A stretch of DNA of 59,500 nt, taken from NCBI RefSeq assembly GCF_037975245.1, contig NC_092578.1, positions 3,180,501 through 3,240,000 on the forward strand, written 5' to 3'. This DNA comes from Apostichopus japonicus. Taxonomy: Eukaryota; Echinodermata; Holothuroidea; Aspidochirotida; Stichopodidae. Under the pieces are notes generated by a model. It searched no databases. It was not told where the DNA came from and saw nothing but the letters and a program-made list of their open reading frames with translations. A program made the position numbers and the translations under genes. Below are positions 46,136-57,100 of this stretch, in pieces; position 1 is the stretch's first letter, and every line of letters begins with the position of its first letter.

Positions 46136-46982
46136 CCTATAGGTCTTTGACCGAAAAAACTGAGGACCGCTGGTTTGAATCATCACATTAAAAAATGCGA
46201 GGAGTGGTGAGGGGGGGGGGGTGGGTAATAAGAAAAGAGTAGTAGGAGATGCTAATCAATTTTTTTTGTTAGGCGATCCCAATTATTCACCCATTGGCGA
46301 ATGTTGTGGCCTTGGGATGGCTGCGCAGGTACCTCCTCCTCGTTGAGAATCTTTATATTGAAGTGTGCTTAGTAGCAAAATGGTGTTACATTTACAACTT
46401 TTAAAGCAATGAATGTATTTTCAACATTTTCCCACTTTTTTGATCATTGAATGAAAATCGTTATCAACTGTTGGAAGAGACCGGAAGCCATACCACCGCT
46501 TTCTAAAAAAAAAAAAAAATACCGTTACTGTCTCCCAATTTTTCCAAACTATTTTCGCGACCCTAAAAAAAGCGTCACGACCCTAGTTTGAATAAATAGC
46601 AAGGACAAAGAAGACCACCTGTGATGTCAAAAATAATTGGTGATTACATCAAAAAGGCGATGATAATCTATAACTACTTGGTGATAATATCAACGTATAA
46701 TTGTTAAAAGCATCAATTAATATATAATCAGCCACTATTGGGTCATATTAGCAAGTATCTTGAATTAATCGGCGATTAACTATCACCAGTGCATTAGCCA
46801 TACCGTATAGATGAGGCGTTGTCTAGATCACGAAAAAATATATTTCAAGAACATAAATGTCGCCCTCGAATAGTAATAGTTCGCCGTCGTCGATCATCCC
46901 TGCAATCAGTAAAAAAAAAGTTTTGCCGCTTTCTCTGAAAACAGAACGGAGTAGTATATTGATATGATTTTACAGCTCTGTT

Positions 46983-47843
46983 CAGGGACGTAGCCAGGGG
47001 GGGGGGGGCAGGGGGAGCGCCTGCTCCCCCTTTCAATGTCGAAAAAATGTTTAAAAACTGTTGTTTTTAGCATGGTATTTTGTCATTGGCCTTTTGATCT
47101 TGAATACTCGTCAGCTCCGTTAACTCGATTATAATCGTAGTAACATTCAGGCCTACTGATTCAGCACTTACTTAGTTTGGCAGATGTAATTAGCTTAATT
47201 TATCCTATAGCCTATTACAAGCCTACAGTTGGCCACTGCGTTATAAAATACATATTGCCTACCTAACCGCACTCGATGGAGTGTCACGAACCGTATGCAC
47301 AACGACGTCGACAACGTTTGTTCTCATCCTTTCTATGATTCGTCCTAAGTTGTCGCACGAACAGCATGTTATGAAGCTAAGCTAGCAATCGTACGTGATA
47401 CGCACTTCCTATAAATAATTATTACACTGCTAATACACTGCGATAACGATATTTGTTTTTAGGCCACTGCACATCATGGCTGTCTTACAAAATATGAAAG
47501 TTTATATCGCCATCAGTTAAGTTCGTCAAATGTATTAAAGTCCAGACATTGGACAATAAACAAGAATCATCCTTCTGGAAAATTGTAAAAGAGCATGTTT
47601 GCCTTTCTGATATATTATGTAAAAGAACATGTGAAAGAATTCAAACAGGAAACAAAATCTGCTGATAATATGATATCATATGATAATGATGAAACTGGCA
47701 AAACATTGCACCAGATCGAATCTAAGGACATTCAATTGTTCAAAAATATCTCAAAGGGGAGGGGGAGACCCCCTCCCCTTAGACCCCTCCCTTTATCAGT
47801 CGTAAAAGGTGCTCCCCCTTTCAAATTCCTGGCTACGTTGCTG
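46983..47843. mobile_element. 861-bp non-autonomous hAT-like element
   Basis: The left end CAGGGACGTAGCCAGG matches the inverted right end CAGCAACGTAGCCAGG at 14 of 16 positions. The flanks are GCTCTGTT and GCTCTGGT (7 of 8) at 46975-46982 and 47844-47851. Poly-G and C-rich blocks sit just inside the ends. The open frames at 46845 and 47595 show no transposase motifs. Confidence 0.7.
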
Positions 47844-47851
47844 GCTCTGGT

Positions 47852-50730
47852 GCCCACGTTCTTGGAAAACATATACTATACCGTAATGTAAAATCATAAA
47901 GTGTCCCGCTGTCACAATATGTGAGAGTATTCCCCAATATATCGATGATAAAAAAAACCTATGCTAAAGGATAGCTTATCCCAATGAGACATACGGTAGT
48001 CCGTCCTTTATACAACACTCTTACCCTACGTACAATTAACGATGAGGCTATAACATTATGTGAAATATCAAATACGAATATCAATTTTGAAAACTGAAAA
48101 CTGAGACTGGCTTGGACTATCATGGCATTTGCAGATTTACCCTTCATTATGGTTTAGATTGAGAGCTAAAATAGGTAAAGATTTAGCTTGGTATACTTTC
48201 CAACCGCTGTGTCAAGTTTTGTTGCATAATCTCCCTACTTCACTAACGAGATTCCTAAACTACCGTAAACCAACTTTAATCCTTCTGATTTGCACACAAT
48301 CAATAGTTTATTTCATCCTCTTCAAAATCCAATCATCAAAAATAAGGATTACAACTGAAAAAACCCACTAGGTCTATTTAGAGACTTTTCCCGACATTTT
48401 AGATGTATCATAGTACTTCTAATTGTTCTGTTGTACCTTCATGGTCTATTTACATATAATTAATCTGAACTATATATAGCATATGACGTTACCGCACTCT
48501 GCGCTACTCTTATATTATGTACAACATGTTATTGGTACTATACGTGGTAAGTATAAAGTATAAATGTCTCGAATACAATATAATATAGCTACGAACAGTT
48601 TGTCGCGGGGAACAATATTAGATTAGAAAGCGTTTACCAAATGGCTAACGAGTGAACAAGTAGAGTAATTTAGCTTATCAATTTGCTAACCGTACAACTT
48701 AATGGAGTTATTTAAAGCTGAAGAAAATATTCACTCGATTAATCCGGTCTTATGGTTATTTTAAGGCAATGTCGGTTAAATATAGGTCAATTCAATATTT
48801 ATTTCTTTTCAAGCTGTTGCAATTTGCTCTATCCTCGATCCATTTCACTTCATACTGCCTTTATAGAAGGCTTCATTACTAATTAGTAAAAGAGTCTTGA
48901 TAATTGTCTTTTAATCTTGCGGAAATACCAGACTGTTAGGTTTAAAATGGACTTGTGCTTAGTTTGCCTTAGTCGTAGTTAAAGGGCGGTAGTTAACGGA
49001 GGGAGGATGGAGGGGGGGGGGGGGGGGGTTCTCAGAAGTTTGGAGCAAAACTTGTCAAAAACTTGCAAGCTTTGTTAACCTTGGGATATACTATAAATGA
49101 AAAGAATAAAAACATTCTCAAACATCCATGATCAAAATTTTGTTCATACCCTTGTATTTTTGTAACTTGGCCAATTAAGCGTACAACCACTTTAACGATG
49201 ACTCATTCATTCTCTTCCGAAACAGTGCAATCAGTTTCTGTTGGCTTAAGTGTGTGTTATCATGGAGCTATATGTTTATAGCTCCATGGTGTTATTAACG
49301 AAGTCCTTACGTTACCTTTTTCGTTAGTGTAAATATTCTATTAGGTCATTGATGATGTGCATCAGCTTAATGGGTTAAGTCCCAATATGATACGATAATT
49401 AAAAGTGCCGTTTCTGTTCTTCCTTCATAATTTCATTTATTTTAAAGTTATTAATAGACATTGTATGTAGCCTTTTAACCATCCGCTGGTATATATGCCT
49501 AGTTACAATAACGTTGCGCTCATTGAAAATATAGCCCGGCAGCTGGGCTGAAAGGGATAATGGTTCATAAGAAGGCCCAAAAAAGAGGGCAAAATAAACG
49601 GAAAATGAAGACCAAAAATAATCAACAGAAATTACAGTTCGTACTTTGCTGTATATGTCAGTCTCTTTGACAATTTATAACACGCATGCGCACAGATGAT
49701 GTTCTTCAGAGTTCAAATTTCTCTGTCAACGGTATATGATTCTTGTTGAGTCGGAAACTAATGCATCTTGCTGACACCGTCTATCAAATCTAAATATCGA
49801 GCTGTCGCAACGCCAGGTTTTCAATGAACAATGATTTATTTAAATAAAGGTTGAAAAACAAATTGAAGGTTTAAAGGAGTATTCCGGAGGTCAAATTTGA
49901 GTAAATTTTCCTCTTGAAGGAAAATGCAAAAAAAAAAAAGAGTCATTTGTAGATGAAAATTATATTCTGTTAGCATATTTATAAGCAAGGTATACCGTAA
50001 TTTTTTTTTTTAAATTTTAAATGTTTTGTTTTTTATTCTTAAATTTGAAGTGTCAAGAATGCATCTGGCAACCGTAGAGTTAGTGACGTCATCATGGCAT
50101 TATGGGTTGAAAGTGTTATCGATGTTTCTATGATGTAGACATCACTTATCAACAGAAGAAACTAATGTCCTTCAGGGAAATAAAAAGTATTTGGATGAAG
50201 GAACCTTGCCGACTTCAGCGTATTTTATCAGCTAAGCGAACATCATTGCACCAAATTTCATGGCCGTTGGAATCGATACAAAGATTATAAATGGAAATTG
50301 AACGTTTTGAGACACCTCTTACAACGATAACACCAGAGAGCATATAATCCAAATCCACAGTGGGGGAATATTCCCCCTTTTCCACAAAGAAAATATTTAA
50401 TACGGTAGCCGGTAGCCGACACATATATTTCTTACGAATATTATTATTAACCACTATACGACTTTTATTGAACAAAGATAGCAGCTATTCTCCTTCTCGA
50501 CCAATTCTTCGATACATGGTTAAGATCAGTTCTCAAAAAAAAAGAGAAAGTTAAACTGGTGTGATCACACGCAATTGACACGCAGTTGTAATGTAACTCG
50601 TACAATCGTATCTTGAGTCAGTGCAACTTATCTGAAAATGTTAATTGTAACTATAAACTGTTATAATATATTGGCATCAATAAGCATTATCAAAAATTGA
50701 TGAATATCAATTCATTTGCATGCACATTCT
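47852..50730. other. No gene seen
   Basis: Unique AT-rich sequence with a long poly-G tract (49012-49028). At 49871 a TTAAAGGAGTATTCCGGA block resembles the inverted end TTAAAGGAGCGTTCCAGA at 58945-58963, so both may be single ends of another TTAA element family. The minus frame at 50215-50475 has no recognised motif. Confidence 0.35.
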
Positions 50731-50734
50731 TTAC

Positions 50735-51645
50735 TGATGAGGTAGTATCACAGATGTTTCTTAAAGGTAACCTTACTATCCCCGTTCTTTCCCCCTCTCT
50801 CTCCAATTTACGCGGCTCCTTTCACTGATGTGGTAAAATATCAGATGTTTCTTAAAGGTATCCTTACTATAACTGCTCTTCCCCTCTCTCCCCGAGTAAC
50901 GCGGCTCCTTTTACTGATGAAGTAGAACGTCAGATGTTTCTTATAGGTATCCTTACTATAACTGCTCTTTCCCTCTCTCTCCGAGTAACGCGGCTCCTTT
51001 TCCTCTTGAAGTTGTATGTCAGATGTTTCTTTAAGGTATCCTTACTATCCCCTCTCTTTCCCTCTCTCTCTCCGAGTTATGCGGCTCCTTTTACTGATGA
51101 AGTAGAATGTCAGATGTTTCTTAAAGATATCCTTACTATAACTGCTCGTTCCCTCTCTCTCCGAGTAACGCGGCTCCTTTTCCTCTTGAAGTTGTATGTC
51201 AGATGTTTCTTTAAGGTATCCTTACTATCCCCTGTCTTTCCCTCTCTCTCTCCGAGTTATGCGGCTCCTTTTACTGATGAAGTAGAATGTCAGATGTTTC
51301 CTAAGAGTATCCTTACTATCCCCTCTCTTTCCCTCTGTCTCTCCGAGTGACGCGGCTCCTTTACTGATGAGGTAGTATCTCAGATGTTTTTTAAAGGTAT
51401 CCTTACTATCCCCTCTCGGCTCTCCCCCCTCTTTCTTGGAGTTACTACCTCATCAGTAAAAGGAGCCGCGTATCTCAGATATTGTTTAAATGTATCCTTA
51501 CTATCCTCGCTCTTTTACCTCTCTCTCCGAGTTACGCGGCTCCTTTACTGATGAGCTGGTATCTCAGATGTTTCTTAAAGGTATCCTTACTATCCCTTCT
51601 CGGCTTTCTCCCGCTCTTTCTTGGAGTTACGCGGCTGCTCCTCGA
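50735..51645. repeat. ~90-bp minisatellite with one inverted segment
   Basis: About ten units, spacing 89-95 bp, of 'cgcggctccttttactgatg' + '(a/g)(a/g)gtag(a/t)atgtcagatgttt' + 'aaggtatccttactat' + a CT-rich block. Alternating sub-types suggest two-unit amplification. In one unit 51445-51470 is exactly inverted. Open frames at 50934 and 51482 are by-products. Confidence 0.9.
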
Positions 51646-51649
51646 TTTG

Positions 51650-53890
51650 ACGACTGACGGTAAAGAGACGTGAAATGGATTTCTCTCCACGCTTCATATA
51701 ATCTCGACAGACAAGTGCTAAATTTAGACCGCCTTCCCACAATGCCTCTTTGTTTCGGTTCAATCAAGGGGATAATCTAATGTTTATTTTTACTATTTCA
51801 ATTAGAGTGTGGAGAAGTTAAGAATAGTTTTCCTTTAACGTCTTTCATATTGAGTTTCAGAACCCTCGTACGACAACAGGCAGATAGCAGAGTAGTCACT
51901 GCTAAGCCTATATTTATATATAACTGTATAGCGCATTTATATATCCTATTATTAGTGTTACAGAGTCCAACTAGCTCGAAGCATCGCCGGAGGTTGTTCG
52001 TAACATCGGCTGTTTTATGTCCATTTATTTTGCTGTTTAACTTTTTTTTTCGATTTGACTTTTCAACAGGTGGGGCACTAAACTCTGCAAACTTTTGGTA
52101 CAAATTTGGAGTAAAGAGAAGACCACAAAAAGTCTTATGAACAGCTTGCAAGTCTCATACTGAGGTTGAAAAAAACAAACTTTTTACGACCTGTAATAGG
52201 CCTTTCTTATTTTCTTTCCGCTTGATATTTGGGAATATTACGCAAGAGCAAACGCATCTCAGTGTAGAAAGTTGAGAACATGGTTTAACTACCCCAAAAC
52301 AGAGTATCTGTTGTGTTGTTTCATCCATGAAAGTCATCGGTTATACAGGAATTTAAATTCTTTGTACAAGAAAACCCGATATATTTTTCTTTTGGTTTTT
52401 TTGGACAACATTTTCTATTTTCTCTGAGGGCTGTTCACTTGGAAGAAGCTTTGAAGTTTTTGATTTTACTTCTAAAAATATGCTAAAGCCTTTTCTCTGT
52501 AAAGGTATACACTATCAAGCCACAAGCACCGTTAATGATAAATTAATTACAGCGAGCTTCTCGAGGTAACAACAATTTTATTTAAAAAAGAACAAAAACA
52601 CTCTTATAATCTCGGACGGTTCGATATTTTTTATGTCTTCGCTTTACTATAGTGAGGATCGACATTTCACGCTTTCACTGAGCTTGCTTGAATCATCGCT
52701 CATTTGGGAAATTCAAGTTCGATCATAAATCGAAACGTTTGGAACAGGAGAACTTAGTTTCAGTTTGAAAGGAAACATTCCACCTTTTAGAATCCAAGTA
52801 TTAAGTTTCTTAGTTGTGATTTAATCCAACATTCATTCCTCTCGGTCATTGACATATGACTTTTTTTTCGCTTAAAACATTTCGCTTGGGAAAACTATTC
52901 TTTCTCTCCAAAACAACATTTTGTAATGTCAAAAATTTGGATTTTTGTTCTTATCAGCGTTTTGTATACCCTTGGTTTATACGACTGGCTGAGTGAATAA
53001 TACAAATTTACGCTTAGGATTTAAAACAATACATTCAAAAGTCGGATTTTTTTTTTGTAACTGTTCGAGTATTTTGGGTTTTCATCTGCTAAGTCTGTCT
53101 TCGTTTGGTCGAAGGGCACATAAAACCTTAATATCGATAGTTATAATCTCATGTTACTATGAATTGCCTCGATTTGTGTACTTCACGGTTTCGGCAACGA
53201 TAAAAAATATATTTACGACGCTATTATCTCGAATGACAGTCTTGGACATCTGGAGGCAATCGTAAGCGCCATAACCTTTATAATAAATCTGTTTCCAACA
53301 TCTCCCCGGGTGACCCTCGGAGTTTTTCATGAATGTCACCAATTTGTCGCCAAAAATTTTTTGGTTTAAGAAAAAAAATTGTTTTTGTTTTCAAAAGCAT
53401 ATTTTGACACTCTTCGTCTCCATACATTAGATGTCCGTCACATACAAGCGATAAGAAACCTGAGAGTTAAGTTTTTTAAAATTGGGTGATTTTGTTTCTA
53501 TGTTTTTTTTTTGCGTATTTCATTAACTTGGTGGACATTTGTAAGGCAGGCTATCTATCGAAGTCTCACCCGCTTTGTACAAGACACTTGAAGACATATT
53601 TTGTATGGAAAAATTAATATCACGACAATTGCGTTTTCAACAGAGCAACTCTATTTTTAGTTCGTTTTTAATATTTCCCAGGAGTTTTTATGATTTTATC
53701 AGTTTCGGTCGATTGATCATTATCTGCAGTAACCGTACACCAACGGAGGCTGGAACACTAGTCGTTAATTTGCGTACACATCATACAGGGGGAGCTGCTA
53801 CAGTTTTTTTTGCTGGGAAACCAATAAACTCGGTCATTACTTCATTCGCGCCATCTGTTGAAAGAAAGTTTGAGGGGAAAGCATTCTTAG
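51650..53890. other. Unique region upstream of the signal-peptide exon
   Basis: No repeats shared with the rest of the window. Contains several poly-T runs (52042, 52860, 53048, 53501). It may include the promoter and leader of the gene starting at 54054. I see no firm TATA or initiator. Confidence 0.3.
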
Positions 53891-53946
53891 GTAATTCAGG
53901 TTTTGGAGTACAACAGAGCGTCCAAAGTTTCCGAGATATAGATTAG
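53575..53946 (+). other. Unrecognised 123-codon open frame upstream of the signal-peptide exon
   Basis: This is one of the longer plus-strand frames at this end. It is in a different frame from the exon at 54054 and ends about 107 bp before it. There is no family motif, the composition is AT-rich, and it is flanked by poly-T runs. It could be chance, an upstream ORF in a 5' leader, or a relic. Confidence 0.15.
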
Positions 53947-54053
53947 AGTATTTTGCTCCGAAACTATACGACGGGTTTAATCAATATATTTGTAGAAATA
54001 TTTGGAACGAAAGTCTAAAAGAGGAAAGATCTCTTCTAGAGGACCGCTGCAGG

Positions 54054-54149
54054 ATGAATTTTTGTGTGAAAAGATCAAGGTTGCTGTTGGGTTCTTGCTA
54101 CCTTCTTGTGCTAGTCTGGAACCTGCCAATTGCCGTAGGGGACCAGGAG
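54054..54149 (+). CDS. Probable first coding exon of a secreted or membrane protein (gene runs out of the window)
   Basis: ATG at 54054 (A at -3) is the first Met after an in-frame TAA at 53892. Thirty-two codons follow, then CAG GAG|GTAAGT, a perfect phase-0 donor. The peptide is a textbook signal sequence: basic n-region MNFCVKRSR, hydrophobic core LLLGSCYLLVLVWNLPIAV, then polar GDQE. Unspliced, the frame stops 19 codons later. I found no convincing second exon up to 59500, so the gene is probably mostly outside. The mature protein is unknown. It would be transcribed divergently from the SLC23 gene, about 23 kb away. Confidence 0.5.
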
Positions 54150-57100
54150 GTAAGTACTAAGTTTGTACTGCTTTCTTCTTGCTATTGTTCCCATTGTCCA
54201 TTTTCTTAATGAACACACTGTACCTTCTCAAGTGTCGCCATGTTTAAACGGTAGCTTTACTATTTGGCGTCATACTAAATGGCGCATTTAACGGTCCACT
54301 TACCGAACAGGGTTTACCATGGGAACTGTTTCCTTTCTTTCTTTATTTCTTTTCAAGAAGAGCAAATGGTCATAACCTGAATTGTTGCCTTTGTCCAACA
54401 AAGGGAAACTTTGTCCACAAACGAAGTGGACAATGGAACAATAGAAGTGATTGTCTTTCTATGAGTGGGTGTGATAGGTTTCACCCTCAACACATTGTTA
54501 TCGGTATTCAAACCCTTCTTGAAAATAATTCCATGACCTTCCATTAGCTGACGGGTATCTTTCTTCGAACTGGTATAAAAATTAATAGAAAGCAGCTTTC
54601 AGTAAGGGTTCGTTGACAACCATACTGCATATAGGCAGCCTCTATAACAGCTTTGGTATCAATGTAGGTCATGAAGGGTAAACTGTTCCATTGAACAGCA
54701 GTTTGAGCAAACAATCGGCTGTCCAGGTAGTAAAGGAAAGTAAAACAATAATAACAGAGCTCTATGCAGGGTAAACAATAGATAGCTTGGTCAACTGGCC
54801 ATACCAGGAACTCTCTGGCGGTGCCGATTAACACCCTCTTGAGACCAGGGCACTCATTTTACATGCCGCCACCACCCCGTCCCCCCCCCCCCCCTTATTA
54901 CATTCTGCAAGTCTAACACTATAATAGAAACTTGGTTTATATTATAGGCAATGTTCATATAGGCCCATGTACCTTGGGCCCATTGAACTTGAGGTGGGGG
55001 TTGATCTTCGGGGGGGGGGGGCTTGATGTTGGGGACCTCTAAGCAGTCTAATATGCCTACTGGTAACTCTATAATTGTTCCCTGCTCAGGTCAGGCATCC
55101 CATCACTCATATGTGTAGTTTTACCCCTTTTCTCTTCCCCCCCCCCCTCCTCCTCTCCAGTTGACCGCAAATAATCTAACCTGCATTTCATATTGTTTTC
55201 TATGGATTCCATTATTTACCCTTCACGTGTGAAATAACTATTTAGTCTAGATCGAGTCACTTCTTGACAGTACACAATCATCCACACGATTGTAATAAGT
55301 TTCAAGGTTACGTTAGAAAACGACATATGTTGTTGTTGCGCAGTCTATGATTGACGTCACAGGCTATTACGCAATGCACACCACAATTTCAATATTATAT
55401 AACTAATATTTTATAACAACGAATCACGATATGAAGCTGGAAATAAGCCGCTTTATGTATTGTTTCACAAGCTATATATTACACATTTTCTTTGAATTAA
55501 GAATTCTGTTTACACTTAGAGGCCATCTGTATTACCTCTATTATTCTGAACAAGCTAGAAAGAGTACAATGAAATGGCCACCCTAATAAGTTAATAACCA
55601 TTGGTATTGGAAAGTGGTCGCGAATTGCAAACGTGTTATTTAAGATCAATAAAAGAGCCCCCCCCCCCCCTATGTTGACTTCAGTGTAGAGATCAACGAC
55701 TTGACGTATACTCACACTACATTTTCGTCTTTTCCAACGATTTTCACTGATAAGCCTTGAAGTTATTTTTTTTTTTGGAAAACTAGAAATGAAAATATTT
55801 ATGCTAGTGTAAGTTGCACGAATGGTTGGTTTGTATTGTTTTCGTCAACTTTTAAAAATTTCAAAATGAATGTTTTGCCTTAAGTCATATTTTAATTTAT
55901 TGAAACAGTTTGATGTTTAATACTCACTTTATAGAGCTGCAAGTGCAAACCGTTACAAAATGGTTACGGTAATGTACTGCGCTAACAGTGTGTGAAATTA
56001 TTAAAGTTCAGAACCTGACATAGGCCCTAACGGACTTTATGTTAGGTTAAACACACACCTGGATACACTAATATATGTATCTATATGCTTAGGCCTGAAA
56101 TCAAACAAAAAGATAATAATTGGTGATGAGTAAGCAATTTTGTCTCCTTGAACATCGTTTTATTTACGGTCACGTGATACTTGCGTACATGAATATGCAA
56201 ACAATTGATATATATAGGAGTTGGTGCTCGGGTTAGGTGTGTAAACTGCAGTTTTCTCTGGACGAGGGAAGGGCATGGAAGAGGGGGAGAAGAGGTATTG
56301 TAGAAATGTAGAGGTAGGCAGGGTAGAGGTAGGGATGGGAGGAGATAGATGTGAGAGAAGATTGGAGGAGAGTGCGGGCGGGAGGAGGAGGGGGGGGGGG
56401 GGAATATTGACACAAGACGTCGAAAGATATGCACATTTTAAAAACTGAAATATATCTAATTATAATTCTCACCAAAACAGTGCGACAACTTTTATGTAAC
56501 TACTAACGTATCCCATTTATATCACGTTGTTAAATTGTCGACGTCGCACTGTCAACTTTTCGACGACGTGTTGACATACATATCAATTTGAAAGTGGAAG
56601 CGTTGCTCTAATTGGCTGTTTCGATCACGTGTATTATGTATCCGTTATGGCTCCATTGGCGTGTCATGGTACTCATGAAAATAATGACACACATTCTCAA
56701 AAGTGCCACTGAACCGTTACGTGCTTTTTTCACTTAAAAAAAAATCTTGGCGGTAGATTATTATAAAGCTAATACAAAGTGCTTCCCAGACTACATAATT
56801 ACTTGAACTTCTTCTTCAGCGATGACATACCGCGAACATTATTTCGTTAATTTCCGTATGGTTAAGGCATAACCTGAAGTTACCTTGTACTTTATGAATG
56901 TGTGTCAACTACGTGCTTGCTAAACCGTAACTTCGATGTATCATTTACAAAATGAAACACACACAAACATAAAAACATACAATGCATTGAGGTTTCGATG
57001 ACTTAAGTGCACTGGACTTCTGGTTGCTAGTATAACCAGAACTAGCTATTACAACTACGTGCTTGCTAAACCGTAACTTCGATGTATCATATACAAAATG

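Noticed and set aside
50934-51350. 138-codon plus-strand frame rich in Leu/Ser/Arg
   Set aside because: It lies wholly in the ~90-bp minisatellite and simply repeats its translation.
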